Positions 26,105 to 35,537 of a DNA stretch of 64,000 nucleotides are shown here, one piece after another. Both the position numbers and the translations under genes were made by a program. Location of the stretch: assembly GCF_024181225.1 (NCBI RefSeq), contig NZ_CP051198.1, positions 2,294,001-2,358,000 of the forward strand, written 5' to 3'. How positions within the stretch are numbered: position 1 is the stretch's first letter; every line of letters starts with the position of its first letter. The notes beneath the pieces were generated by a model. It worked only from the letters and a program-made list of their open reading frames with translations, searched no databases and was not told the DNA's origin. This DNA is from Treponema sp. OMZ 787 (GTDB lineage: Bacteria > Spirochaetota > Spirochaetia > Treponematales > Treponemataceae).

Positions 26105-28159
26105 CTACTCCAAAGGAGCAAAGTAACCTATTTCATCTCGGCCGGATCTTTTTAAAAGCTGAACTTCTACTTCTACAGGTAAAAAAGCCCGGCCGAAGTC
26201 TGTGGGCATTGTAGAAGTATATTTAAGCTGATACATTCCTAAGGGCTGTTCTATAATGTCATCAATAAGAGGTTTTAAACCCTTTTCGGCATAGATATAT
26301 GCAGCCTTACCTCCCGTCTTTTTTGCAAGATAACTCATTTCGGAGGCCGGAGCTCCCTTTTTTAAACTAATCGGGTAAAAATGTATATTGTTATTTTTCA
26401 TATATGAAGCAAGATCGTTTAAATTATATTGCTTAAAATTATCCGAATTAGGATCGCTGAAATTCAAAAAAAGAACAGCTCTTTTTTGTTCGGCATTTAT
26501 CAGTTCTCCTACGGCAAGGCGTAAGGCAAGATCGAATTTCCAATCAGTAGAGGCCGGAGCCTTTATGCGGTTAGGCAGGGTCATCAAATCGGCGGGAGAG
26601 AATTTTCCTTCAAGAGAGGGAATAGAAGAGGCCGAAATAAGGCTTATCCTTCCCCTGCCCTGCATGGCTTCTGCAATCTCCTTTAAGGCTGCCTCTATCA
26701 AGGCCTTTTCCTTTAAGGAGTTAGGAGATCTTTCTACAATGACGGCTATGTCACAGGTTTTATTAAGATAAGAAGAACCTGTAAGGGTATAATCGGCAAC
26801 AGGCCTGTTGCCTTCCGTGATGATAAAGTTATCCTGCGTCAAGCCTACAATCTGCTTTCCGTCCCGGTTTTGGACGCTTACTTCAATCAAAACATCAGGG
26901 AATTTATCGGAGTAGATTTTTTTTATCAATACAAAAAGGCCGCCTGCAAGTTCATTTATTCTTGAGGTTATTTCGACCTTTTGATTTTTATGATCTATCA
27001 AAAGAAGACTTCCGTTTACATCGGGAACGGCGGCCGTAATCTTGGTAGGAACATTTCCCAAACTAGTCAACTCGCTTATTGTCGAAAAAGCAATGTCGAT
27101 AAGGTAGACCTTGTTCCCTGCAGAGGCAACAAGATTACCGTTCCATTCTCTAAGAGACTCTATTTGTTTTAATGTTCCATCAGGCAAAAGGGATTGCACA
27201 AAGTTGCCGGCCGTATCAAATGTGTAAACGGCACCCTTTACCGAATCGGCAACATAGACAAGTCCGTCAACTACAGCTATGCCCGAAGGAGCCGTAAAGC
27301 CTCCGAAAAGACCGCTCTTTTTTCCAAAGGTAAAAAGAGGCTCTCCTGCAGAAGAAAAAACTGCAATTCTTGCATTACCAAAGTCGCAAACATAGATATT
27401 TCCGTAATCGTCCGAGGCCAAAAACTGAGGGCCGATAAATTCCCCGTTTCCCCTGCCCCGCGTTCCGAAAGATTTTATAAAAGAACCGTTTTTATCGAGA
27501 AGAGAAAGCCTGTCGGCGGCAAATTCCGAAACCAATAGATTCCCGTCCGATAAGGCGATAACATCGAAGGGCCTGTCAAAGCCTTGAATGGGGCCGCGGG
27601 TTCTATCTAAAATTATACCGTTTACATTAAAATGCAAAAGCTCGTTTGAACCGTAGGCCGTCATCCAAAAGGAGCCGTCAGAAACGGCAGCTACCGAAAG
27701 AGGCTGGCGGAAAAGTTCTATGCTGCCGTTCTTCGAGCTAAAAGACGAGTTTTCTACATATTTCATGTTATCGGAAGCATAGGGGGTGAGGCTCCTCGAT
27801 TCTTTTAAAATTTCTATCTTATTTTTTAAAAGCATTCCGCCGTAACCTGCCGCTTCGGCCAATTCCCACTGAGTCATGGCAGCACCCTCAACCCCGGAGC
27901 TGTAATAAGCCTTGCCGAGCCAGTCCAAAATTAAGGGCTCGCTAGGCAGATAAGAAAGGGCTTTTTCGAATAATAGAATAGCCTCGTTAAAAGTGCCGCG
28001 GTAATAGGCTTGAACGCCCCGTCTGAATTCTTCTGAAGCAACCCTCTTATCCGACGAGGACGGCTTATCGGTAAAATTCTTATCCTGCGGAAAAATAGGA
28101 AGGACAAACAAAGCTAAAATTGCAAAAACAATTATACGAAATCTTATACCGACCTTCAT
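26105..28159 (-). CDS. Exported TPR/NHL-repeat protein with VWA-like C-terminus
   Basis: About 684 residues. Signal peptide (IVFAILALFVLPIFPQ), one or two TPRs (RRGVQAYYRGTFNEAILLFEKAL), then an NHL-type six-bladed propeller (FDVIALSDGNLLVSEF, YGNIYVCDFGNARIAVFS, AVVDGLVYVADSVKG). A C-terminal von Willebrand A-like domain follows (DIAVIVERSPNS, KRAVLFLNFSDPN), in which the MIDAS DxSxS is degenerate (VERSP). Likely periplasmic, with a protein-binding role. GGGAGG before ATG 28159 decides the start. It directly follows the TPR gene. Confidence 0.8.
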   Translation of the reverse strand: MKVGIRFRIIVFAILALFVLPIFPQDKNFTDKPSSSDKRVASEEFRRGVQAYYRGTFNEAILLFEKALSYLPSEPLILDWLGKAYYSSGVEGAAMTQWELAEAAGYGGMLLKNKIEILKESRSLTPYASDNMKYVENSSFSSKNGSIELFRQPLSVAAVSDGSFWMTAYGSNELLHFNVNGIILDRTRGPIQGFDRPFDVIALSDGNLLVSEFAADRLSLLDKNGSFIKSFGTRGRGNGEFIGPQFLASDDYGNIYVCDFGNARIAVFSSAGEPLFTFGKKSGLFGGFTAPSGIAVVDGLVYVADSVKGAVYTFDTAGNFVQSLLPDGTLKQIESLREWNGNLVASAGNKVYLIDIAFSTISELTSLGNVPTKITAAVPDVNGSLLLIDHKNQKVEITSRINELAGGLFVLIKKIYSDKFPDVLIEVSVQNRDGKQIVGLTQDNFIITEGNRPVADYTLTGSSYLNKTCDIAVIVERSPNSLKEKALIEAALKEIAEAMQGRGRISLISASSIPSLEGKFSPADLMTLPNRIKAPASTDWKFDLALRLAVGELINAEQKRAVLFLNFSDPNSDNFKQYNLNDLASYMKNNNIHFYPISLKKGAPASEMSYLAKKTGGKAAYIYAEKGLKPLIDDIIEQPLGMYQLKYTSTMPTDFGRAFLPVEVEVQLLKRSGRDEIGYFAPLE

Positions 28160-28160
28160 C

Positions 28161-28841
28161 TTAAGCCTCCCTTGCACCAGAAGTTATCATGTCAAAGTGT
28201 TTGAGTATAATCTTATTATCGGGTAATTTTTCCTTTGCCCTAGTAATATAGGTTTTTGCTTCCGAGGCGAGATCCATCTTATGGTAGATTAGAGCCATAG
28301 AATCCAAATAAGCCGGATTTTCAGGCTGTTTTTCTACGGCTTTTTTGCAAAGAAGCAAGGAGCGGGTCAGATCCATATCCGTTTCGGCCAAAATATAGGC
28401 AAGGCCGTTCAGGGCTGTGCTGTTTTCGGGAGCGGCCTTTAAGGCTTTTTCGTAATAGCCGATAGCCTTTTCGGTTTCTTGGTGTTCATAATAAACATAG
28501 GCCAATGAAGAAAAAACCTGCACCGACTCATAGCCGGCTTCAATAAGTTTTGAAAGCTCAAATTCTGCCAGTCTGGTTCGGCCTGTATTTGCATAGATAA
28601 AGGCTAAAATCAATCTGCATTGATAAACCTTTGCAATATCCTTGCTTGCTGTAACAACCTGTTCAAGGTATTCAAGAGCTTGTTCATACTCCGACAAGCG
28701 GGAATATATAAGGCCAATATAATAATTTATTTCGATTTTGATAAGAGCATCTTCCGTACTGACACTTAAAAAGAAAACTAAGGCTTCCTGATAGTCTTTT
28801 TTGTTATATAGATTTACACCCTCTTTTAATTCGGAATACAT
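28161..28841 (-). CDS. Tetratricopeptide-repeat protein
   Basis: 226 residues made almost entirely of TPRs (about six), for example EALVFFLSVSTEDALIKIEINYYIGLIY, YEQALEYLEQVV and AIGYYEKALKAAPENSTALNGLAYILA. No signal peptide, so probably cytoplasmic. ATG 28841 has a strong GGGGAGGGG site. The stop is one base before the next gene's start codon, so both are cotranscribed; the partner also carries a TPR. A protein-protein scaffold role is all that can be said. Confidence 0.85.
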   Translation of the reverse strand: MYSELKEGVNLYNKKDYQEALVFFLSVSTEDALIKIEINYYIGLIYSRLSEYEQALEYLEQVVTASKDIAKVYQCRLILAFIYANTGRTRLAEFELSKLIEAGYESVQVFSSLAYVYYEHQETEKAIGYYEKALKAAPENSTALNGLAYILAETDMDLTRSLLLCKKAVEKQPENPAYLDSMALIYHKMDLASEAKTYITRAKEKLPDNKIILKHFDMITSGAREA

Positions 28842-28862
28842 GAACCCCTCCCCTTTTTTCAA

Positions 28863-28891
28863 ATTATACAGAAAAAAAACTTTTTACACAA
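28863..28891 (-). promoter_or_regulatory. Promoter of the TPR/NHL operon
   Basis: Minus-strand TTGTGT (28891-28886), 17-base spacer, perfect TATAAT (28868-28863), with a short leader carrying GGGGAGGGG. Confidence 0.65.
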
Positions 28892-28935
28892 TAGCAGAGC
28901 AGTACACTTAAAAATTCCACTTTCTTAAATCCTTA

Positions 28936-30090
28936 TCAAAAGGTTCTTGCGCAGCCTGTAGGCTTAGCCTTGTATATCAAAGGCTTAAATCCGAAAATTC
29001 TTTCATAGTCTCCAACTTTTTCTATATAAGCTTGTGCATCTTCATCTTTAAGAATTGTATAGGTACAGCCGCCGAAGCCCTTTCCTGTCATTCTTGAACA
29101 AACAAGGTTGGTTACCGAAGGCTCCATAAACTCAAGGGAGCGCTTTACCAGCCAATCCAATTCGGGACAAGAAATCTCAAAGCGGTCTCTGAGTCCGTCA
29201 TGGGAACGGTTTAAGATTCGCGAAAGTATGATATTGTCTTTACGCCTGAGAGCATCCACAGCTTCATCTACACTTAAAGACTCTCTGATAATATAGGTAA
29301 CCCTTCTACGCACCGATTCGGGTATATCGATCTCTTCAAGCATTTTTTCGGTTAGATGCATCATGTTTTTGGGCATATCCGGCTGTTTTTTTACCAGCTC
29401 ATAGGCCTCCACACATTCATCCAATCGGGCTGTCAGTTCTTCGCGTGCAATTATACGCGGTACTCGGGAATCGGTTAATATGATTGAATGACCTTCGATA
29501 GGGAAGGGATAAATATCCGCAGTTTTTTTTCGGTGATCGGTCCGCACACAGTGATTGGATTTTGCAAAGAGAGCACATAAAATATCCGCTCTATGCGCAT
29601 AGGTGTTTAGGTGCTGAACATTTGCATGTTCAAGAATATCGACCAAATCGCTTTTTGTTAGTTTGGGAGCAAACATCTTCCGTAAGATAAGAGCCGTAGC
29701 CGTTTTAAGAGCATTGGGGGTTCCCAAGCCCGCATCGGCAGGTATTTCTGACAAAATGGTAAAATTCAAACCTGATATTTGATATCCGAAATCATTAAAT
29801 GCAGAAATAACGGCCTTAACTGCATTAGCCCATCGGTCTTCCCTCTTATACCTGAGACCGGAATAGGATATTTTTTTCCGCTCATTAAGCGAAATTGAAA
29901 ACAGCCTAAAGTTATTATCGCTGCGTCTCGATGCACAAGCATACAAATAGTGGTTGATGCTCATAGAAAGAGTATTTCCTTGAGCAAACCATGTATGCTC
30001 ACCTAGAAGATGAAAACGCCCCGGGGCGGCAGCACATACTTCAGGCTCATCTCCATATTCGTCAATATGAAATGTAACTATTTTTTGCAT
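28936..30090 (-). CDS. Galactokinase-like GHMP kinase with altered sugar-binding motif
   Basis: 384 residues, the galactokinase length. The GalK signature is present but changed: GRFHLLGEHTWFAQG instead of G-R-V-N-L-I-G-E-H-T-D-Y. The Asp that contacts galactose hydroxyls is Trp. The phosphate-binding loop is IPADAGLGTPNALKTA instead of a GLSSSA-type loop. Motif 3 (RMTGKGFGGCTY) is normal. So the fold and ATP site look functional but galactose specificity is doubtful. No other Leloir-pathway gene is adjacent. The promoter TTGAAA-17-TATTAT (30125-30097) ends 6 bases before the ATG. Confidence 0.75.
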   Translation of the reverse strand: MQKIVTFHIDEYGDEPEVCAAAPGRFHLLGEHTWFAQGNTLSMSINHYLYACASRRSDNNFRLFSISLNERKKISYSGLRYKREDRWANAVKAVISAFNDFGYQISGLNFTILSEIPADAGLGTPNALKTATALILRKMFAPKLTKSDLVDILEHANVQHLNTYAHRADILCALFAKSNHCVRTDHRKKTADIYPFPIEGHSIILTDSRVPRIIAREELTARLDECVEAYELVKKQPDMPKNMMHLTEKMLEEIDIPESVRRRVTYIIRESLSVDEAVDALRRKDNIILSRILNRSHDGLRDRFEISCPELDWLVKRSLEFMEPSVTNLVCSRMTGKGFGGCTYTILKDEDAQAYIEKVGDYERIFGFKPLIYKAKPTGCARTF

Positions 30091-30096
30091 AATTAT

Positions 30097-30125
30097 ATAA
30101 TACTCGTTATATTGAAATTTTTCAA
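30097..30125 (-). promoter_or_regulatory. Leaderless-type promoter of the GHMP kinase gene
   Basis: Minus-strand TTGAAA (30125-30120), 17-base spacer, TATTAT (30102-30097), then 6 bases and the ATG at 30090. The predicted +1 is the A of the ATG. Confidence 0.65.
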
Positions 30126-30152
30126 GAAAAATGATTAAATAGATATATAAAT

Positions 30153-31727
30153 ATGCACTTTTTTTTATCTTTTTTAAGTATTTTTATATCTGCAGCCCTA
30201 TTTTCTCTCGGAATTCCTAACGAAATCTTAAATTTCGGCTCTGCTCTTGCAGGTTTTTCAGGATTGGTATTGGTATATTACACCCTGCTAAATTGCGGTT
30301 CACATAAAAAAGCGGCCATCCTTTACGGTTTTTTTGCAGCCTTTGTACATTTAATGTCAGGCTTTTGGCTTGCATTTTTTGAAGATTTTGCGGTCTTTAC
30401 CCTTGGAGCCAGCACTCTTACATATTTTTTTATGCCCATACCATTCGGTTTTTTGATGTATCACGCTCTTCAAAAAAACAAAAATTTAAGACCTTTTTAC
30501 TTTGCAGGAATGTGGCTCCTCTGGGAATTTTCCAAATCTACAGGCTTTTTAGCCTATCCTTGGGGAACAACGCCTATGATATGCTTTAATCTAAAGCCGT
30601 TCATTCAGTTTATAGACATAACTGGAGTTTGGGGCCTTTCGTTTCTTGTTCCGCTTATCGCAGGATGCTTTGGCGAGCTCTTACAACACTATGCAGTTTC
30701 GGCAAATTCAGCCGGATTTTTTAACGGCTTAAAAGAAATCAAAAAGCCCATGATTTTTACGGCTCTTTTAGTTTTAATTATCAATATTTACGGGATAAAA
30801 ATTTTATCTACTGAAATGCAGCCTAAAACCTTTTTAAACACCGTAATAGTCCAGCAAAATGCAGACCCTTGGGATAACTCGCAGTTTGAAGAAAACATAC
30901 AAACCTCTCAAACATTAAGCCGCAAGGCCGTCTTCAATGCAAACAAAAAACCGGATCTAATCGTCTGGAGCGAATCATCTTTGGTCGTGCCGTATAAGGA
31001 TAACGAGGATTTTTACAGGTTTATTCCGTACAGCGGCCCCTTTACAAGGTTTTTAGCCGAGACCGATACTCCAATAGTAGTAGGATCCCCATACATAGAT
31101 GGAAAAAAACATTTTAACGCAGCCTATCTTTTATCTCCCAAGGGAGAAATTTTAGACATTTATTCTAAAATCAAACTAGTCCCCTTTGCAGAGTATATTC
31201 CCTTTGTCGACAATCCCCTTGTTGCCAGTTTTTTTGACAAGCTGGTAGGATTTTCTTCAGGCTGGAATCCGGGAACTGAGTATAAGATGTTTAGTATCAA
31301 AAATTCCGAAGGACATACGGTTAATTTTACCGTTCCTATATGTTTTGAAGATGCTTTTCCTTCAGTATGCCTTAATTTACACAATACCGGAAGCGAGGTT
31401 CTTATAAACATAACAAACGATTCTTGGTCTAGAACAAAGAGTGCAGAATACCAGCACTTCGTAATTGCCCATTTTAGAGCCATAGAGCTTAGAACAACTT
31501 TGGTGCGCTCAACCAACTCAGGCTACTCTGCGGTAGTAGGTCCTAAGGGACAAATCCTTGCAGATATGCCGCTTTTTGAAGCCGATTCCCTTTACACTGA
31601 AGTCCCCATTTATGAACACAAAAAAACATTTTATGCTTCTTATAAGGATTGGTTTCCTGTCAGTATCTTTTTAATATTGATTTTTAACATAATATTGGAA
31701 TTTAAGGCATTAAAAAAGGAGGGCTAA
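30153..31727 (+). CDS. lnt: Apolipoprotein N-acyltransferase
   Basis: 524 residues. About seven N-terminal membrane helices precede a nitrilase-like (CN hydrolase) domain facing the periplasm. The catalytic triad is visible: Glu in IVWSESSLVVPY, Lys in KIKLVPFAEYIPF, Cys in VPICFEDAFP. A final C-terminal helix follows. It N-acylates the lipidated cysteine of lipoproteins, consistent with the many lipoproteins in this window. Divergent from the GHMP kinase with only 62 bases between. Confidence 0.93.
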   Translation: MHFFLSFLSIFISAALFSLGIPNEILNFGSALAGFSGLVLVYYTLLNCGSHKKAAILYGFFAAFVHLMSGFWLAFFEDFAVFTLGASTLTYFFMPIPFGFLMYHALQKNKNLRPFYFAGMWLLWEFSKSTGFLAYPWGTTPMICFNLKPFIQFIDITGVWGLSFLVPLIAGCFGELLQHYAVSANSAGFFNGLKEIKKPMIFTALLVLIINIYGIKILSTEMQPKTFLNTVIVQQNADPWDNSQFEENIQTSQTLSRKAVFNANKKPDLIVWSESSLVVPYKDNEDFYRFIPYSGPFTRFLAETDTPIVVGSPYIDGKKHFNAAYLLSPKGEILDIYSKIKLVPFAEYIPFVDNPLVASFFDKLVGFSSGWNPGTEYKMFSIKNSEGHTVNFTVPICFEDAFPSVCLNLHNTGSEVLINITNDSWSRTKSAEYQHFVIAHFRAIELRTTLVRSTNSGYSAVVGPKGQILADMPLFEADSLYTEVPIYEHKKTFYASYKDWFPVSIFLILIFNIILEFKALKKEG

Positions 31728-31758
31728 AACAGCACTGTTTTAAATGCCGCCTTAGCCC
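31711..31758 (-). terminator. Terminator of the HtrA gene
   Basis: Read on the minus strand: GGGCTAA...TTAGCCC outer stem (31758-31752 with 31727-31721), an inner AAAACAG/CTGTTTT stem, then TCCTTTTTT. It overlaps the last codons of lnt. Confidence 0.65.
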
Positions 31759-31789
31759 AAAAAGGAGGTAAAATTATTTAAGAATGTCG

Positions 31790-33271
31790 TTATCTTTTAA
31801 TCTTTGGGGTAACCAGATTGTGACCTTCTCTTATAAAGTCAAACCAAATTTCACCCTTTGTGCTTGAAAGCTCATCATAAAAGCTCAAAACATCTTTAAC
31901 ATCTTTTCCGTTGACCGTTACTATAATATCCCCGGGCTGCAAGCTTATAACGGCAGCAGGACTCTTAGGCTGTAAATTCGTTACCAAAACTCCGTTTTGA
32001 CCTTTTTTAAGCTCTAATTGTTTTATAACCTCGTCCGTTAAAGGTGAAGGAACAAAGCCCGGCCACAGTTTGGAAGAATCTGCCACATTTTTTTCATCCC
32101 TTTCTTCGATTTTCACCGTAGCAGAAATTTCTTTTCCTTTTCTTAAAATCTTAAAAGAAGAAGATTCACCCGGTTTTAAGTCGGCAATAATACGCAAAAT
32201 ATCGTCAACATTTTTAACCTTTGTTGAATTGACCTCTGTAATATAATCTCCGGGTTTTATGCCGCCCTTATCGGCAGGCGAACCTAAAAATACCTGTCCT
32301 GCAAAGGCACCTTCGATATCCTTTAAGTTTAAGCTCTCCCTAAACTTATCGTTTATCTCAAGAAGCTGAACACCGAGCCAGCCGTATTTTATTTCACCGG
32401 AATTAATAAAATCGTCAATAGCTTTTTTAAGGTTATTTATGGGAATCGAAAAGGCAAGGCCTTGGGATCCGCCGCTTGATGAAACAATCCAGTTATTTAT
32501 GCCTATAACCTCGCCGTAAATATTGACGAGGGGGCCGCCTGAGTTACCTTGATTTATTGCGGCATCCGTTTGGATAAAGTCGTTTATATTATTTCTGTTC
32601 GGTCCGCCTGAACGGCCTACGGCACTTACAATACCGCTTGTAACCGTCGATACATAGCCCATGGGAGCTCCGATTGCATATGTAAGATCTCCGACCTGTA
32701 CGGTATTTGAATCTCCTAAAACGGCAACTCTTAAATCTTTATCATAATCAAAAGAAACAAGGGCAACATCCTTCCGTTGGTCTGAACCGACCAATTTACC
32801 CTGCACCTTATCTCCGTTATAAAGGATAACCGAGATTGTTTTAGCATTTCCCGTAACATGCTGATTTGTCAAAGCATAATAGGTTTTTCCGGTCTTTCTT
32901 ACGATAACACCTGAACCCATTCCCTCTGCTTCATATTCTCTTTCTCCCTGCCCTTCTTTTTGATCTTGCGGGCGGTTAAAGAAAAACCAAGGAAAACCGT
33001 CTATATTGTTTTGTACCTTTCTTGTTTCGATAACATCAAGGGTGATTACGGAAGGTAAAATCATCGAAGAAAGCTCACGGTTAGCTCTTTGAAGGGCTTC
33101 AAGGGCGGAAACCGACTCTTTGCTCAACTCCGTTCTTAGACCGGAATCGGCATATACAGTTGCCGCATTTTCTGGATTGCTTGAACAGCGGGCGGAAAGA
33201 AGAAAAACCGAAAAAAGCATAATCAATAAAATTCCGGCCGTTGCTGAAAATGAATTTTTTAATTTACGCAT
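31790..33271 (-). CDS. HtrA/DegP-like periplasmic serine protease
   Basis: 493 residues. Signal peptide or N-terminal anchor (AGILLIMLFSVFLLSARCS; the Cys suggests possible lipidation), then a trypsin-like domain. The catalytic triad is His138 (LTNQHVTG), Asp168 (DQRKDVALV) and Ser244 (QGNSGGPLVN). Two PDZ domains follow (KYGWLGVQL to about 400; LKKGQNGVLVTNLQP to the end). It degrades or refolds damaged envelope proteins. TTGACT-18-TATCAT (33323-33294) is a likely promoter. Confidence 0.93.
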   Translation of the reverse strand: MRKLKNSFSATAGILLIMLFSVFLLSARCSSNPENAATVYADSGLRTELSKESVSALEALQRANRELSSMILPSVITLDVIETRKVQNNIDGFPWFFFNRPQDQKEGQGEREYEAEGMGSGVIVRKTGKTYYALTNQHVTGNAKTISVILYNGDKVQGKLVGSDQRKDVALVSFDYDKDLRVAVLGDSNTVQVGDLTYAIGAPMGYVSTVTSGIVSAVGRSGGPNRNNINDFIQTDAAINQGNSGGPLVNIYGEVIGINNWIVSSSGGSQGLAFSIPINNLKKAIDDFINSGEIKYGWLGVQLLEINDKFRESLNLKDIEGAFAGQVFLGSPADKGGIKPGDYITEVNSTKVKNVDDILRIIADLKPGESSSFKILRKGKEISATVKIEERDEKNVADSSKLWPGFVPSPLTDEVIKQLELKKGQNGVLVTNLQPKSPAAVISLQPGDIIVTVNGKDVKDVLSFYDELSSTKGEIWFDFIREGHNLVTPKIKR

Positions 33272-33360
33272 ACATCTAGCCTCACTTATAATTATGATAA
33301 TAAAACAAGAGCTTTTAAGTCAAGTTACATAAAAAAAGTCTTGAAATTTTGCTTATTATC

Positions 33361-33388
33361 TTGATTTTTTTTATATTTGTGATAGAAT
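33361..33388 (+). promoter_or_regulatory. Leaderless-type promoter of the FlhB-like/HD-GYP operon
   Basis: TTGATT (33361-33366), 16-base spacer, TAGAAT (33383-33388), then 6 bases and ATG 33395. Confidence 0.6.
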
Positions 33389-33394
33389 GGATCT

Positions 33395-33658
33395 ATGACA
33401 AAAAGTGACAACAAAAAAGTTGATTGTGCAGTAGCCCTCAGCTACGCTTTACAAACAAAGGCACCGATAATAACTGCATCGGGAAGAGGAGCTGCGGCAA
33501 AAAAAATAAAAGAGGCGGCAGAAAAACACGGAATTAAAATTATAGAAAATGAAACCTTGACAAACATTCTTATTCATCAAGAGATCGGTTCATGTATTCC
33601 GGAATACACATATAAGGCTGTAGCCGCTATCTTTGCCTTTTTGCTGAAAAAGGATTAG
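33395..33658 (+). CDS. FlhB C-terminal domain-like protein (FhlB/YlqH type)
   Basis: 87 residues corresponding only to the cytoplasmic C-terminal domain of the flagellar export switch FlhB (AVALSYALQTKAPIITASGRG, IIENETLTNILIHQEIGSCIPEYTYKAVAAIFAFL). The NPTH autocleavage site is absent; AVALSY matches the segment just after it. Such stand-alone proteins can partly replace cleaved FlhB in flagellar export in other bacteria. It heads a run of closely spaced genes. Confidence 0.85.
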   Translation: MTKSDNKKVDCAVALSYALQTKAPIITASGRGAAAKKIKEAAEKHGIKIIENETLTNILIHQEIGSCIPEYTYKAVAAIFAFLLKKD

Positions 33659-33677
33659 CTTAAAAGGGGATTTAAAT

Positions 33678-34937
33678 ATGGTAAAAAAAATTAAAACTGC
33701 TGAATTAAAGATTGGAGCACGCTTTTCGGCACCGGTATTTTTTGATGACGGCCGAAATATGTTTCTTTTGAGAGGAATGCCGTTAAGTGAAAGTGAGTTA
33801 AATACTTTAAAACGATGGAAAATACAATATGTAGTTACAGCAGGAGATCCTGTACCTGAGGGAGAAACCTTAGACGACGAAGTAGAAGAACTTAATGAAG
33901 TAGAAGAACTTGAAGATTTGGATGATGAAGCCGAAGATGTTCAGGAAGAATACCCCATCAGCGGTACTAAACTCAAACGGACAGAAATTGGAGAAATTTC
34001 TGCGGACTGTATTTTAAAACTTACACAAGACCCTCGCTCCATGCAGCTTCATACAGAATACTTGGATATTATAAAGAGCCTTGAAAAAATATTTGAAAAT
34101 TTCAAAGCCAGAAAGCCGGTAGATAATATGCCTGTAAACTATCACGCTACACAGTTGATAGAACTTGTCAGAAAAAACCCGCCTCTTTGCGTAGGCTTTA
34201 TATTGGGAACCGAGCTTGAAGAAGATAATATTGCCCGCTCCTCCGTAAATACGGCTATATTAGCCATAATTTTAAGTGAGGCCCTTGAGCTTCCTAAAAA
34301 CAGGATTAACGAAATAACGATTGCAGCCCTCCTGCATGATGTCGGAATGATGAAAATCCCTCAAAAAATTCTCAATAAAACCGAAACTCTTACGGATATT
34401 GAAAAACAAGCGGTTGCAGCCCACACTGCATACGGCTATAAAACAGCCATGAGCGAACTCATGTACACAAGAGAAATTGCCTTAAGTATCATGCAGCACC
34501 ACGAAAGGTGGGACGGCAAAGGTCATCCCAACGGTCTATCCGGAACAGATATCGACATTGGTGCAAGGATCATAACCGTAGCCGATGCCTTTGTTGCGAT
34601 GATAACACCTAAATCATACAGGGATCTAATGCTGGGTTACCAAGCCATGAAAAACCTTTTGGCCGATAATGCACGCATTTTCGATCCGGAAATAATAAAA
34701 GTCATGATCAGAAGCATAGGTATCTATCCTATAGGCTCCATAGTTTTAATGAACGATGCTTCTCTTGCAAGAGTAGTTAAAAGCTCGCCTGAAACGCCTA
34801 TGAGACCCTTCGTCCGTATACTAATTGATTCAACTGGAGAGGTTTTGGATGAGAATTCGGAGCCTGTAGACTTAAAGAAAAATAAAAACCTTTTTATAGT
34901 TCGGGCAATTGATCCAAGGGCTTACAGAAATAAATAA
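33678..34937 (+). CDS. Divergent HD-GYP domain protein
   Basis: 419 residues. An N-terminal domain of about 60 residues is followed by a very acidic linker (EVEELNEVEELEDLDDEAED), a helical region and an HD-GYP domain. The HD pair (LLHDVGMMKIP) and HHERWDGKG are kept, but canonical HDxGK has Met for Lys, GYP is GHP (GKGHPNGL), and the VADAF-D-A-L segment reads VADAFVAMIT. HD-GYP proteins hydrolyse cyclic di-GMP; these changes make activity uncertain. AAAAGGGGA precedes the ATG. It overlaps yraN by one base. Confidence 0.82.
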   Translation: MVKKIKTAELKIGARFSAPVFFDDGRNMFLLRGMPLSESELNTLKRWKIQYVVTAGDPVPEGETLDDEVEELNEVEELEDLDDEAEDVQEEYPISGTKLKRTEIGEISADCILKLTQDPRSMQLHTEYLDIIKSLEKIFENFKARKPVDNMPVNYHATQLIELVRKNPPLCVGFILGTELEEDNIARSSVNTAILAIILSEALELPKNRINEITIAALLHDVGMMKIPQKILNKTETLTDIEKQAVAAHTAYGYKTAMSELMYTREIALSIMQHHERWDGKGHPNGLSGTDIDIGARIITVADAFVAMITPKSYRDLMLGYQAMKNLLADNARIFDPEIIKVMIRSIGIYPIGSIVLMNDASLARVVKSSPETPMRPFVRILIDSTGEVLDENSEPVDLKKNKNLFIVRAIDPRAYRNK

Positions 34938-35329
34938 TGGATTCTCTTGGCTCAAAGGGAGAGCACAGTATAGCAAAATGGCTTACCGATAAGGGCTATC
35001 TTATCTTAGCAACAAACTGGAGAACCCGCACAGGAGAGATAGATATAATTGCTATCGATAAAACAGAGCAAAGCTCATCCGGCGGGGTCTTGGTTTTTGT
35101 CGAAGTAAAAACCTTATTAAATACGGAACTCTCGGACTTGGATCTTATTATCAACAAAAAAAAACAAGAACGGATTATAAAAACAGCTAAACATTTTCTT
35201 ATAAACAATCGAAAATATAATAAGATGTATACAAGATTTGATGTGGTTGTGTTAAAGTCTAACCCTTTTTTGGAACAACCGCTTGAAATATTACATTTAA
35301 AAGATGCCTTTGGAGATTGCTATGACTAG
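34937..35329 (+). CDS. yraN: YraN/UPF0102 family endonuclease-like protein
   Basis: 130 residues. Small PD-(D/E)XK-fold protein: SKGEHSIAKWLTDKGYLIL, TRTGEIDIIAID, VFVEVKT (E-x-K). The family is widespread and resembles Holliday junction resolvases, but the role is not established. The start codon shares a base with the previous stop (TAATG). Confidence 0.9.
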   Translation: MDSLGSKGEHSIAKWLTDKGYLILATNWRTRTGEIDIIAIDKTEQSSSGGVLVFVEVKTLLNTELSDLDLIINKKKQERIIKTAKHFLINNRKYNKMYTRFDVVVLKSNPFLEQPLEILHLKDAFGDCYD

Positions 35330-35537
35330 TGTGAATTTATTTCCGCATAAAAAAAATACATCAACCCACAACACCGTATTAACGGATGCGGAAATTCATG
35401 CAATGGAATTAAAACTTGAAGATCCCGAATATATTAATGCCGCTATTTACCGATTGGCTTCAATCATAACGGAAAGAATCTTAAATGGGGGATGGGATTA
35501 CGGAGATACTAATTTTAAAAAGAGGAGCAGAGTATGA
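35322..35537 (+). CDS. Small conserved hypothetical protein
   Basis: 71 residues (TSVNLFPHKKN...NFKKRSRV). ATG 35322 is chosen because GGAGA lies 7 bases upstream and the extension to 35304 would run further into yraN. It is hydrophilic with a central helix (DAEIHAMELKLEDPEYINAAIYRLASIITERIL). Overlaps yraN by 8 bases and the next gene by 4. I do not recognise the family. Confidence 0.7.
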   Translation: MTSVNLFPHKKNTSTHNTVLTDAEIHAMELKLEDPEYINAAIYRLASIITERILNGGWDYGDTNFKKRSRV

